DNA of 64,000 nt from Bryobacteraceae bacterium. Lineage in GTDB: Bacteria > Acidobacteriota > Terriglobia > Bryobacterales > Bryobacteraceae. Both the position numbers and the translations under genes were made by a program. The notes beneath the pieces were generated by a model. The model was not told the DNA's origin. It was given only the letters and a program-made list of their open reading frames with translations, and made no database searches. Positions 1-9,752 of this stretch are shown in pieces (position 1 is the stretch's first letter; every line of letters starts with the position of its first letter). The stretch is taken from contig BPGE01000001.1 of NCBI GenBank assembly GCA_026002875.1, forward strand, positions 2,976,001 through 3,040,000. Reading direction: 5' to 3'.

Positions 1-175
1 GGAGGGGTTCGCGCACGGCCTGGACTTCGAGCGCGGCGCGCTGTTCGTCCAGGCGGGCGAGAACGACCTCGGGGCTCTGGCGCGAGGCGAGCTCGACCGC
101 CTGCTTCAGAGTGAGCACGCGGGGTTCGGCCAGAGAAGGCGAAAGACAAACGAGGAAGGCGAGTAGGGTCCGCAT
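1..175 (-). CDS. TolC-family outer membrane protein, N-terminal fragment
   Basis: Only the first 58 codons lie in the window; the rest runs off the left edge. Translation from the ATG at 175 gives a signal peptide (MRTLLAFLVCLSPSLAEP) followed by LTLKQAVELASRQSPEVVLA, the usual start of mature TolC-like channels of efflux or type I export systems, where an alpha-helical repeat begins with L-x-x-A-L/V-x-x-A. It diverges from the M48 protease gene across about 110 bp. Without its C-terminus or partner genes the substrate cannot be guessed. Confidence 0.75.
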   Translation of the reverse strand, partial: MRTLLAFLVCLSPSLAEPRVLTLKQAVELASRQSPEVVLARLDEQRAALEVQAVREPL

Positions 176-218
176 GGCTGACATACACAGGGTAGCCTGC
201 GGAGGAAGCGCCGGGCGC

Positions 219-247
219 TTGGACGCGGCGGGAGATGCCGGTAGAAT
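219..247 (+). promoter_or_regulatory. Sigma-70-type promoter upstream of the M48 protease gene
   Basis: TTGGAC at 219-224 and TAGAAT at 242-247 are separated by exactly 17 bp. The predicted transcript would start near 254, about 30 nt before the chosen ATG at 285, with a GGAGG at 270-274. Seen in sequence only. Confidence 0.6.
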
Positions 248-284
248 ACACGGATGGAAGCCCGGGACAGGAGGCAAGACGCAG

Positions 285-1751
285 ATGGAGAAGGCAAACC
301 GGCTGCGGGAAGGGATGGCGATTCTACTCTGCATCAGTTTGAGTGCCGGACCCGCGGCGGCGCAGCGGGCGCCCGCGCCGCTGGCGCCCGAGGTGCGGAA
401 GGCGTTCGACGAGGCGCTGCAGAAGTCGTACAACGACCTGTTTGAAGAGGCGGTGCGGCTGGAGTTCAGCCGGGCGCAGATCGAGGCGATGCGGGAGATC
501 CTCGAGAACCGCCAGAAGAACTGCACGGCGGAGTTCAGGCGGCGGGCGGAGGATCATGCGAAGGATCTGAGAAAGGAGCAGGAGTCGCTGCGGGCGGCGA
601 CTGCGCGCATCGACGATACGGAGCGCAAGCAGAGGCACTGCCGGATCCAGAATCTGCGGGCGCTGGAGTCGCAGGCGCGGGTGCTGGCGGAGCATGCGAT
701 TCCGGTGGCGTACGAGAACCGCAAGGCGAAGCTGGAGCTGATCGAAAAGTGGCCGGAGGAGCTGAAGAAGATCCGCGAGGAGATCGCCGCCGGGCGTCAT
801 GTGAACCGGAAATGGGGGGACGTGAAAGACATCGGCTTCCGCGAGCTGGTGCCGGACCAGGAAAAGGACATCAAGATCGGGCAGGAGACGGTCCGGGAGA
901 TGAAGATGGCAGGGCTGATGCCGCCCGAAGTGGACAACCCGGTAGTGAAGAAGTACGTGACGAACCTGGCGCAGCGGGTGGCGAAGCACTCCGACATGCG
1001 CGTGCCGCTGTACATCACGGTGCTGAATTCGAAGGAGGTGAACGCGTTTGCGCTGCCGGGAGGATTCCTGTTCATTCAGCGGGGGCTGCTGGAGGCGGCG
1101 GAGAACGAGGCGCAGCTGGCGGGCGTGATCGCGCACGAGATCGCGCACGTGACCGGAAGGCACGGGCACCGGCTGATGAAGCGGGCGACGATCTCCTCGA
1201 TCATCTATCAGGCGGCGCAGGTGGCGGCGCTGATCCTGACGGGCGGGGCGGCGACGATCGGCACGTATTATGCCCTGCAGTACGGGTTTTACGGGCTGGG
1301 GCTGGTGCTGAGCCTGGATCTGCTGGGCGTGAGCCGGGAAATGGAGCTGGAGGCGGACCAGCTGGGCGTGCAATATGCCTGGAATGCCGGATTTGATCCG
1401 AATGGATTTATCCACTTTTTCGACAAAATGGCGACGCGGGAAGGGTATGTGAACGGGCTGAGCTGGTTCCGGACGCATCCGCCTTTTTACGCCCGGATGG
1501 TGCAGAGCAAGAGGGAAATCATGTACCTGCCGCCGAAGGAAGGCCTGGTGGTGAACAGCACCGGATTCGACGAAATGAAGCGGGAGCTGAAGAAGGTGAC
1601 CGAGCAGGCGGAGCAGGAAGAGAAGGACCGGCCCAGCCTGCTGGCGCCGGTGCAGGGGTGCCCCGCTCCGGAGAAGATCGAGTTCAAGCCGGGAGATCCA
1701 ATCGAAAAGCTATGTCCGGAACCCGCCGCCGTTTCCTCCGGCAGGCGCTAG
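285..1751 (+). CDS. Secreted M48-family zinc metalloprotease
   Basis: 488 residues from the ATG at 285. This start has GGAGG ten bases upstream and puts a signal peptide at residues 1-27, ending in GPAAAQ; longer upstream starts lack both. Residues about 50-170 are charged and helix-rich, probably coiled coil. The peptidase domain carries HEIAH at 284-288, giving two zinc ligands and the catalytic Glu, and a downstream E-x-E-A-D segment (EMELEADQLG) that supplies the third ligand. M48 enzymes such as BepA and LoiP work in envelope quality control, so a periplasmic housekeeping protease is the likely role. A hydrophobic stretch between the two motifs may be membrane-associated. The 3' end overlaps the following VWFA gene by 40 bp, so the two are probably translated together. 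Confidence 0.88.
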   Translation: MEKANRLREGMAILLCISLSAGPAAAQRAPAPLAPEVRKAFDEALQKSYNDLFEEAVRLEFSRAQIEAMREILENRQKNCTAEFRRRAEDHAKDLRKEQESLRAATARIDDTERKQRHCRIQNLRALESQARVLAEHAIPVAYENRKAKLELIEKWPEELKKIREEIAAGRHVNRKWGDVKDIGFRELVPDQEKDIKIGQETVREMKMAGLMPPEVDNPVVKKYVTNLAQRVAKHSDMRVPLYITVLNSKEVNAFALPGGFLFIQRGLLEAAENEAQLAGVIAHEIAHVTGRHGHRLMKRATISSIIYQAAQVAALILTGGAATIGTYYALQYGFYGLGLVLSLDLLGVSREMELEADQLGVQYAWNAGFDPNGFIHFFDKMATREGYVNGLSWFRTHPPFYARMVQSKREIMYLPPKEGLVVNSTGFDEMKRELKKVTEQAEQEEKDRPSLLAPVQGCPAPEKIEFKPGDPIEKLCPEPAAVSSGRR

Positions 1752-2626
1752 GAGCGCTGCCGCTGCTGCCATGGGCCCGGGCGCAGACGCTGGGCCGGAG
1801 ATCGCTGTATTTCACGGTGGAGGAGGGCGACCGCCTGATCACGGGCCTGGGCGAGGGGCAGTTCCGGGTGTACGAAGACGGGCAACCCGTGCCGTTCCGG
1901 CTGCTGGAGCCGGAAAAGCCGGTGCTGATGACGGTGCTGGCGGAATACAGCCAGGCTTCGGGGCTGTACCTGAACGATATTCTTGTGGCAGCCCGCGAAC
2001 TGATGGATGCGGCGCCGGAAGGGAACTGGTACTCGCTGGCGACATACTCGCAGGAGCTGCAGATCGTCAGGGATTTCACCCGGATGAAGGGAGAAATTCT
2101 GGCGTCTTTCCAGGAACTGGGACAGCCGTTCTGGGGGGAAGTCAACACGTACGACGCAGTCTTCGAGATGCTGGAAAAGCTGGAATTCCTTCCCGGGCGG
2201 AAAGTCATCACGCTGATCGGATCCGGGCTGAACACGCTGAGCCGGCAGACGATGGGGGACGTGCAGAGGAAGGCGGAGGCGGCGGAGCTGAACATTTTCG
2301 TGCTGGGGGCGGGAACGCTGCTGCGCGGGCAGTACGAGCCGTACATGGACGCGATGTCGCGGATGAACCTGCTGCAGGCGGAGGCGTTCCTGAACATGCT
2401 GGCGAAGAAAACGGGCGGGCAGGCGTTCTTCCCGCGGTTCGAGACGGCGTACCGGGACATTGCGCGGACGGTGTTCACGATGCTGGACAGTCAGTACCGG
2501 CTGGAGTACGAGTCGCGGGCGAAGCCCGACCGGCGTTTCCACAGGCTGAGGGTGGAGGCGTGGGATCCGCGGGACGAGAAGAAACGCTACACGGTGCGGG
2601 TGCGGGAGGGGTGGAGATGGTCGTGA
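1712..2626 (+). CDS. VWFA-related Acidobacteria-type secreted protein
   Basis: 304 residues starting at the ATG at 1712, inside the end of the M48 gene. The leader has an RRRFLRQ twin-arginine-like motif followed by a hydrophobic stretch ending WARAQ, so export, possibly by Tat, is expected. The layout fits the VWFA-related domain family described from Acidobacteria (TIGR03436): an N-terminal beta segment with FRVYEDGQPV, a Rossmann-like VWA core with VLMTVLAEYS where the usual D-x-S-x-S metal site would be, then KVITLIGSG, NIFVLGAG and a C-terminal beta-sandwich. The metal-site motif is degenerate, so cation binding is doubtful. Function of the family is unknown; coupling to a protease gene suggests an envelope assembly or processing role (inference). 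Confidence 0.8.
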   Translation: MSGTRRRFLRQALGALPLLPWARAQTLGRRSLYFTVEEGDRLITGLGEGQFRVYEDGQPVPFRLLEPEKPVLMTVLAEYSQASGLYLNDILVAARELMDAAPEGNWYSLATYSQELQIVRDFTRMKGEILASFQELGQPFWGEVNTYDAVFEMLEKLEFLPGRKVITLIGSGLNTLSRQTMGDVQRKAEAAELNIFVLGAGTLLRGQYEPYMDAMSRMNLLQAEAFLNMLAKKTGGQAFFPRFETAYRDIARTVFTMLDSQYRLEYESRAKPDRRFHRLRVEAWDPRDEKKRYTVRVREGWRWS

Positions 2627-2633
2627 AGGGGCT

Positions 2634-3854
<1,221 letters not shown>

Positions 3855-3863
3855 CGGGCGGAC

Positions 3864-4715
3864 CTAGCCGCGGATCCGTTCGAGAAGCCGCAGGGCCTCT
3901 TCGCGGGGCGGGTCGTCGGGAGTGAGGGGGGACTGCAGGTACTGCTCGAGCAGGCGGCGCGCCTGCTGGGGGTTGCGGCCGGTCTGGATGTAGAGCTCGG
4001 CGCGGGCGAACAGGACTTTGGGAGAGCCGGGGGCGATCTGCTCGGCCTGATCGAGAACGCGGTCCGCCTCCGGGAGGCGGCCGCGGCGCGCGAGGAAGCG
4101 GGCGAGATCGATGACACGGCCAACCTGTCTGGGGGCCAGTTCGACGGCGCGCTTCAGATGGGCTTCGGCGCTGTCGTAGAGCTTCTTCTTCTCGGCGATC
4201 TGGGCGAGAGCGTATTCAGCTTCGGCAGGATCGAGGGCGCGGATCCTGTCGACGAGCGACTGCGCCTTGTCCATGCCGCCGCCGAGGAAGCCCGGGGCTT
4301 CGAGGTAGTAAGAGAAGAGATCGTTCAACGCCTCTTTGTTCTTCGGGTCGAGCGCGACGGCTTTCTCGAAGCACTGGCGGGCTTTGGAGGCGTAGGATGG
4401 GGCGACGAGCATGTTGGAGGTTTCGGCGCGCCGGCCCCATGCGCGGCCGAGCCACAGCCAGATGCCGGAATCCGAAGGGCGCGCCTCAGCAGCCTTTTCC
4501 AGCGAGTCGACGGCCTTTTTGTAGTCCCCGAGCTGGTAGTACGCGCGGCCGAGCAGGAAGAGGGCTTCTGCGCCGCCCGCCTCCGGGGAGGCTTTGAGCA
4601 GGGAGACGGCCTCCCGGTATTCGGCGCGCTCGAAGTGCACGCGGGCCCGGGCGAGATCGGACGCCGGCAGGGGCGCCACGAGCAGGAAACAGGCGAGCCA
4701 GAAGCCGGGTTTCAT
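3864..4715 (-). CDS. Exported tetratricopeptide-repeat protein
   Basis: 283 residues from the ATG at 4715, chosen because it begins a clear signal peptide (MKPGFWLACFLLVAPLPAS); a longer frame upstream is Pro-rich and unlike protein. Most of the mature chain is made of TPR helices, for example AEALFLLGRAYYQLGDYKKA, KALDPKN-like turns, and APGSPKVLFARAELYIQTGR near the C-terminus. TPR proteins are scaffolds, so no enzymatic role is proposed. It is first in a two-gene unit with the MacB-type permease and may act as its periplasmic partner (inference from the 9-bp gap). Confidence 0.82.
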   Translation of the reverse strand: MKPGFWLACFLLVAPLPASDLARARVHFERAEYREAVSLLKASPEAGGAEALFLLGRAYYQLGDYKKAVDSLEKAAEARPSDSGIWLWLGRAWGRRAETSNMLVAPSYASKARQCFEKAVALDPKNKEALNDLFSYYLEAPGFLGGGMDKAQSLVDRIRALDPAEAEYALAQIAEKKKLYDSAEAHLKRAVELAPRQVGRVIDLARFLARRGRLPEADRVLDQAEQIAPGSPKVLFARAELYIQTGRNPQQARRLLEQYLQSPLTPDDPPREEALRLLERIRG

Positions 4716-5067
4716 GCGGCCAACTCTTTCATGATAAGCCGGATGCAAAGCGTTCCATCCATTGAGACGCAACCCGGAGGGCGGCGGTGACAGAAAACAG
4801 GCGGGTGCGGCAGGGCCGCGGCCGGCCGCGACCGGGAACACGGATCCGCCGGGCGCAGCGCCAGCATTGCCGGGAGAGCCGGGCCACGGCGCGCCCGCCG
4901 CTCAAACGGCGTTCAGCCGCAGCCCGGAACCAGGCAGCTTGCCAGGAGGGGCAGTCCGCTCGGCCGCACTGGCGGCGCCGGGGCGGCGGCCCGCCTGCGC
5001 CCCGGGCCCCCTTCAGGCAAGGAGTTCTGGCGGCGCCGCGCCTGCTCGCGTGCCGGCAGGAGCGCGG
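4716..5067. other. Intergenic region without recognisable genes
   Basis: About 350 bp of very G+C-rich sequence lie between the start of the TPR gene and the end of the downstream oxidoreductase gene. Six-frame reading gives only Ala/Arg/Gly/Pro-rich translations with no start signals. No promoter or RNA was recognised here. Confidence 0.5.
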
Positions 5068-5099
5068 AAAAAGGGGAATTGTGTTCCTGTCCCCTTTTT
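5068..5099 (-). repeat. Short palindromic repeat, probable intrinsic terminator
   Basis: AAAAAGGGG at 5068-5076 and CCCCTTTTT at 5091-5099 form a 9-bp stem, with an inner GGAA/TTCC pairing as an alternative. On the minus strand the structure begins at the stop codon of the oxidoreductase gene and ends in a run of five T, as an intrinsic terminator would. The 22 bp at 5077-5098 recur exactly at 38133-38154, so this is also a dispersed element. Confidence 0.65.
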
Positions 5100-6162
5100 A
5101 TTTCAGGGCGACGGCGCGGCCGGTGCGGATGCTCTCTTTGGCGGCGTCGATGATCTCCATGACACCGACGTTGAGGTCGAGCGAAGTCATGCCTTCGGGC
5201 TCGGTTTTCGATTCGATGCAGCGGATCATGTAGGCGATGGGCTCGGCCTTTTCCGGGGCGAGCGGGGGGGCGGGGATTTCTCGGGCCGGTTCCCTGCCCT
5301 GGCGGAGTTCGACGGAGCGGCTGGTCATGTAGAGGCTGCCCTTGCGGCCGAACAGTTCGAGGTCCTGGAAGCTGCGGGGCAGATCCCAGGAGGCTTCAAG
5401 GACAGCCACGCCCTTCGGGTAGGAGAGGACGAGGAGGGAGGTATCCTCCACTTTCGGAAACTCGTCGGGACGGAGGCGGTGGGCGACGGCGTACACGGTG
5501 GACGGGCGGCCGAGGTACATGAGGCTCCAGAGAGCGTTGTAGCAGCCGAAGTCGACCAGGGCGCCGGCGCCGTTCTTCACCGGGTCGGTGAGCCACTCGA
5601 AGAAGTATTTGTTGAGGCCGGCGGGGCCGCCGGGACCGCCGTGGCCGACGATGCCGCGAAGGCGCCAGACTTCGCCGATCTGGCCGGCGGCGACGGCATC
5701 ACGGATGGCGTAGGAAGCGGGCCACCAGGCCATCTGGTAGTTGCATAAAACATAAATGCCGTATTTTCGCGCGATGTTCCGGATGGCGACCGAATCTTTA
5801 TAGGTGGAGGCGAGCGGCTTTTCGAACATCACGTGGATCTTGCGGGGCGCGCAATACTCGACGATCTCGAGGTGGCGGTTGTTTTCGACGAAGGCCCAGA
5901 CGATTGCGGGCTTCACCGTGTCGATCATCCTGCGCCAGTCGGAGTGGATCAGGTCTTTGGGGACGCCGCGTTTTTCGGCCTCGGCGATGAGTTCGGGCGC
6001 AGTTTCGGCGACGCCGACGAGACGCGCGGGCTTTCCCTGGACCATCTTGCCGAGGTGGCCCCAGACGTGGGAGTGGACGAGGCCGACGACGGCGATGGTG
6101 TGTTCGGCGGCGGGAACAGGCGCGGCCGCGAGCAGGAGAAGCATCAGCAGGGATTTGTGCAT
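5098..6162 (-). CDS. Gfo/Idh/MocA-family oxidoreductase, exported form
   Basis: 354 residues from the ATG at 6162, preceded by GGAGGA on the minus strand and followed by a signal peptide (MHKSLLMLLLLAAAPVPAAE). The N-terminal dinucleotide-binding half begins HTIAVVGLVHSHVWGHL, where VGLVHSH replaces the textbook G-x-G-x-x-G. It contains the family's EKPLA motif (MFEKPLASTYKD), where the Lys normally contacts substrate. The C-terminal half is the usual beta-sheet domain with GALVDFGCYNALW. These proteins are NAD(P)-dependent sugar or cyclitol oxidoreductases. Exported members are common in Acidobacteriota and Planctomycetota, but substrate cannot be read from sequence. The gene appears monocistronic and ends in the hairpin repeat at 5068-5099. 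Confidence 0.85.
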   Translation of the reverse strand: MHKSLLMLLLLAAAPVPAAEHTIAVVGLVHSHVWGHLGKMVQGKPARLVGVAETAPELIAEAEKRGVPKDLIHSDWRRMIDTVKPAIVWAFVENNRHLEIVEYCAPRKIHVMFEKPLASTYKDSVAIRNIARKYGIYVLCNYQMAWWPASYAIRDAVAAGQIGEVWRLRGIVGHGGPGGPAGLNKYFFEWLTDPVKNGAGALVDFGCYNALWSLMYLGRPSTVYAVAHRLRPDEFPKVEDTSLLVLSYPKGVAVLEASWDLPRSFQDLELFGRKGSLYMTSRSVELRQGREPAREIPAPPLAPEKAEPIAYMIRCIESKTEPEGMTSLDLNVGVMEIIDAAKESIRTGRAVALK

Positions 6163-6274
6163 GGGATGAAACAGTCCTCCAATGACAGGATAGGACTTCC
6201 GCAACCCCTTGCATCCGGCGGCGGGCTGAGGCATTCATTGACATAGCCGGGACCGGCGGATCCGGCGGTGCTCT

Positions 6275-6303
6275 TTGGCTGCGGGCGCGGGATTTGTGAT
6301 ACA
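6275..6303 (+). promoter_or_regulatory. Weak candidate sigma-70 promoter
   Basis: TTGGCT at 6275-6280 and GATACA at 6298-6303 are 17 bp apart, about 57 bp before the ATG at 6360. The -10 matches the consensus at only three of six positions. Confidence 0.3.
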
Positions 6304-6359
6304 TTAATGCACCAAATCCAGCGCGGCAGCATCAAGGCTGGGATCTTGCGAGGTGCTCC

Positions 6360-9300
6360 ATGAAAACGAACTGGCTGGTTTGGGGTGTCCTGGCCGCAGC
6401 GCTCGTTCCGGCGTGGGGATCGGACGAACTGGCGCGGCAGGTGAGAGAGCTGGAGCTGCAGGGACAGAGCGGCGAGGCGCGGCAGCTGCTGGAGAGCGCG
6501 GTGAAGCGGTCGCCGCGCGACGTGCAGATCCTGGGCCTGTGGGCCGCATTTCTCGATGAGCGGCGGGATCCGGAGGCGCTGGCCGCGTACGGGCGCGTGG
6601 AGGCGGCGGCTGCGGAAGGCAGTGAAGAGAAGCGGCGAGCCCGGGCGCGGATTGTCGTTCTGCGGCTCCTGCAAGGGAAGACCGAGGAAGCGCGGCAGGC
6701 TCTGGAGCAGTGGCGGCGGGCCGGGGGCAGCGGCTGGGAGCTGGCATCAGGGGCGCCGATGGCCGGGCTGCCGATGGGCACGGTGACGATCCCGGGACCG
6801 CTGGAGAGTTTTGCGCGGATGGCGGCGTTTTCGCCGGAGATGCCGCCGCAGGAGATTCTGCTGGCGCTGGCGCGCAATGTGGTCACCAACGGCTATCAGG
6901 CGCTGGGAGGGAACCAGGGTCTGGAACAGACGGAGTACCTGAAGCTGGTGGTGCGGTATCTGAACCAGGCGCGCGAGCTGGAGAAGCTGGCCGGAGAGCA
7001 GCGAGTGATCCGCATCGACGCCTGCGAGTCGGCGCAGACGGGAGAGCTGCTGCGCGTGCTGGGATTCCGCATGCGCGGCGGCTGCGGCGGGGACCTGGTG
7101 CTGGAGACGGTGAACGCGACGCGGGCTTTTCTATCGATGGATTCGGGTTTCCCGCTGGCAGAGCTGGAGCAGGCGCTGAGGACCAATCGGCCCTTCGTGT
7201 ACGACTACAAGCCGGCGGTGATTCCCGTGATGTACTCGGCGGAATACTGGCTGTCGGCGCGGGAGAAACAGTCGGGAGAGTTCATCGACATGTTTCTGAA
7301 CGACCCGTCGCTGTGCCGGCTGTATCTGGGGCTGGCGAAGCTGGACCCGGCCACGGCGGAAGAGATCCGCAAGGCGCTGCCCGTGACGCGCGTGCGGGCG
7401 TTCGCGCACGTGTTCGACTTTTTCGGCGGGATGTTCCAGATCCGCGGCGGCAAGGTCGTCGTGCCGGGCGGGGCTCGGGCGGCGAAGGCGTGGGAAGAGC
7501 TGGTGGGCGCATCGCCGGATGCGGGGGTGGAGTTCCTCGACAAGCTGGTGGCGAAGGACGACGGGTGGCTGGCGAGCTATTTCGATGCGCTGTCGCGGAT
7601 CGAAGGACCGACGCTGGAATACCTGACGGAGCCGGCGCGGCTGAAGCGGTTCTATGCGGCGCTGCGCGGGCGTGTGACGAGCCCCGGGCCTGCGCGGCCG
7701 GTGTTCCGGTCCAACACCGATCTGATGCTGCTGACGACGCGGCTGCGCGTGGAGGGCGGACGTCCTGTGATCCCCGGAGGCCTCGATGTCTGGAAGCGGC
7801 TGTTCACCGAGCACCCGAGCGGCAAATACGACGGCAAGCTGACGCGGGCGGCGGCGAGCTGGAAGGAGCCGGAGGATCTGATCGAGGCGCTATTCGGCCT
7901 GTCGCGGAAGGCGGTGGAGAACGAGCCTCTGAGGATCTTTCTGGCCGTGAGCGATCTGGAGAGGAAGCGGCCGAAACCGATGGAGCCGGCGACGGTGCAG
8001 GAGCTGGCGTTCCGGTGGAAGGCGTACGGGGCGCAATATCCGCTGTTCAGCGAGACGGGGGCGCTGAAGGACTCGACGATCCTGCTGTTCCTCGACGCGG
8101 CGGAGAAGGTGAGCCGGACGGGGAACAACGAACTGAAAGCGAACACGGCGGGGATGATTCAGGCCCTGGCCGGGCTGTGGCAGGTGCTGGTGCGGCAGAA
8201 ACTGATCCCCGAGGAGAAGGCGGACGAGACGCTGGCGGCGGTGATCAAGCCGTTCCAGACGGTGAACAGCACGCAGGTGCTGTTCGACGCCGGGCGCGCG
8301 GGCGTGACGGAGTTGCTGAAGGCGGCGGGGGTCGAGGATCTTTCCAATCCGCAGGACCGGATGCTGGACCTGCTGGCGGGAGCTTTGCAGCCCTCCGATG
8401 AAGAGACGCACCAGGCCCTGCTGGGGGAGATGCTGCGGGCGTTCGAGGCGCAGCGGCTGGTCTCGCTGAAGCTGCTCTTTGATCTGGACGATCATCTGGA
8501 GGCGCTGTCGAAGGGCGAGCCGCTGAACGCGCAGCTGCTGAACCGCCTGGCGGCGCGCGTCAGCGATCTGAATCTGCCAAAGGCGTCGCTGACCACGGCG
8601 GAACGCAACTCGATGGCGTTCGGCTATTACAGCGAGAGGCATATTGACATGCAGCGCAAGCTGAACCTGCGCGCCGTCGTGGCCAAGGCGGAAGGCAACG
8701 CCGAACGGCTGAAAGAAGCGCGCGGGCTGCTGGCGCCGCTGCTGCGGGACACGCTGGTGGGGCTGCTGTACATTCACTACGCTCCGCCGGGAGCGCAGCT
8801 GATTTACACGAATCCGCTGTTTGCGCGCAGCCACGATTTCATCGGCATCCAGGGGTCGAACCAGACGTGGAAGGCGACCGAGGTGCTGGGGATGGGCTGG
8901 CCGTCGAGCGCGGGAGGGAGGCTGGTGGGGTCGCTGGCGAACCTGCCCTACGCGCTGGCCGAGGCGGAACAGAACTTTCTGATTCCGTCGCGGGAGCAGG
9001 CGCTGATCTGGGGCGACCTGGTGCCGCAGCTTCTGGTGAGCGCGCGGCTGCCGCGCTTCTGGCGTGCGACTCCGCAGCAACTGCATTATGTGGGGCTGCA
9101 TCTGCGGCTGGCGGAGACCGTGGTGGCGGAGTCGGCGCTGCGGGCGGATCTGAGGGAAGCCGCGATGCACGAGCTGGAGCGGCTGGCGCCGCCGGCGCGG
9201 GTGGAGATCGTCTCGCGCCTGCTGGCGGCGGGCAGAGTGGCGGAGGCGTTCGACCACATCATGCCCTCCGAGCTCTACGCTCTGGGCGCGCGCGCCGTGG

Positions 9301-9734
9301 CGCAGCGGTGGCAGACGAGCTCGGGATTCGCCGAAAAGATCCGGCTGATGTCAGCATCCCTGCCAGAGCAGTGCAACCCGAAGGCGGTTTCCGAACTGTT
9401 CGGGACTCCGAAGCCGACACTGGCAAGCTCGCACCATCCGGAGCTGCTGCAGTTGCGGACGTTCCCGACGTTGATGGGATATTCCAGCCGGATTCTGGCC
9501 GAGAGCTGGGAGTCGCACAATCTGTTCTTCGCGGCTCTGGCGGACGAGCTGGGACTGCGGCCGGCGCAGCTGAACATCATGCTGCCGGAGTGGACGGTGA
9601 AAACCGTGGAGGCGATCTTCGCCACGCACCTGGAGGACTGGCCGGCGCTGCTGCGGGCGATGCGCAAGGTCGCTGAACAGGCGCGCGCCGATGCGCGGCG
9701 CACGCAGGCAATGGAAGCAGGGGCGGGATTCTAA
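6360..9734 (+). CDS. Large secreted protein of unknown function (1124 residues)
   Basis: The ATG at 6360 opens a signal peptide (MKTNWLVWGVLAAALVPAWG). The next 120 residues are TPR-like (ELQGQSGEARQLLESAVKRS, FLDERRDPEALAAYGRVEA). The remaining thousand residues are mostly helical with no motif I recognise. The protein has only four cysteines, no predicted membrane span after the leader, and no catalytic signature seen. It is read as a soluble periplasmic or surface protein. A VWFA-type gene follows 18 bp later and is probably co-transcribed, echoing the M48-VWFA pair at 285-2626. Base composition and codon use match the surroundings, so there is no sign of recent transfer. Confidence 0.75.
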   Translation: MKTNWLVWGVLAAALVPAWGSDELARQVRELELQGQSGEARQLLESAVKRSPRDVQILGLWAAFLDERRDPEALAAYGRVEAAAAEGSEEKRRARARIVVLRLLQGKTEEARQALEQWRRAGGSGWELASGAPMAGLPMGTVTIPGPLESFARMAAFSPEMPPQEILLALARNVVTNGYQALGGNQGLEQTEYLKLVVRYLNQARELEKLAGEQRVIRIDACESAQTGELLRVLGFRMRGGCGGDLVLETVNATRAFLSMDSGFPLAELEQALRTNRPFVYDYKPAVIPVMYSAEYWLSAREKQSGEFIDMFLNDPSLCRLYLGLAKLDPATAEEIRKALPVTRVRAFAHVFDFFGGMFQIRGGKVVVPGGARAAKAWEELVGASPDAGVEFLDKLVAKDDGWLASYFDALSRIEGPTLEYLTEPARLKRFYAALRGRVTSPGPARPVFRSNTDLMLLTTRLRVEGGRPVIPGGLDVWKRLFTEHPSGKYDGKLTRAAASWKEPEDLIEALFGLSRKAVENEPLRIFLAVSDLERKRPKPMEPATVQELAFRWKAYGAQYPLFSETGALKDSTILLFLDAAEKVSRTGNNELKANTAGMIQALAGLWQVLVRQKLIPEEKADETLAAVIKPFQTVNSTQVLFDAGRAGVTELLKAAGVEDLSNPQDRMLDLLAGALQPSDEETHQALLGEMLRAFEAQRLVSLKLLFDLDDHLEALSKGEPLNAQLLNRLAARVSDLNLPKASLTTAERNSMAFGYYSERHIDMQRKLNLRAVVAKAEGNAERLKEARGLLAPLLRDTLVGLLYIHYAPPGAQLIYTNPLFARSHDFIGIQGSNQTWKATEVLGMGWPSSAGGRLVGSLANLPYALAEAEQNFLIPSREQALIWGDLVPQLLVSARLPRFWRATPQQLHYVGLHLRLAETVVAESALRADLREAAMHELERLAPPARVEIVSRLLAAGRVAEAFDHIMPSELYALGARAVAQRWQTSSGFAEKIRLMSASLPEQCNPKAVSELFGTPKPTLASSHHPELLQLRTFPTLMGYSSRILAESWESHNLFFAALADELGLRPAQLNIMLPEWTVKTVEAIFATHLEDWPALLRAMRKVAEQARADARRTQAMEAGAGF

Positions 9735-9752
9735 CCGGAAGGAGCGCAAGCG

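Noticed and set aside
6238-6243. Perfect TTGACA as a promoter for the 1124-residue protein gene
   Set aside because: No -10-like hexamer lies 16-19 bp downstream; the weaker pair at 6275-6303 was listed with low confidence instead.
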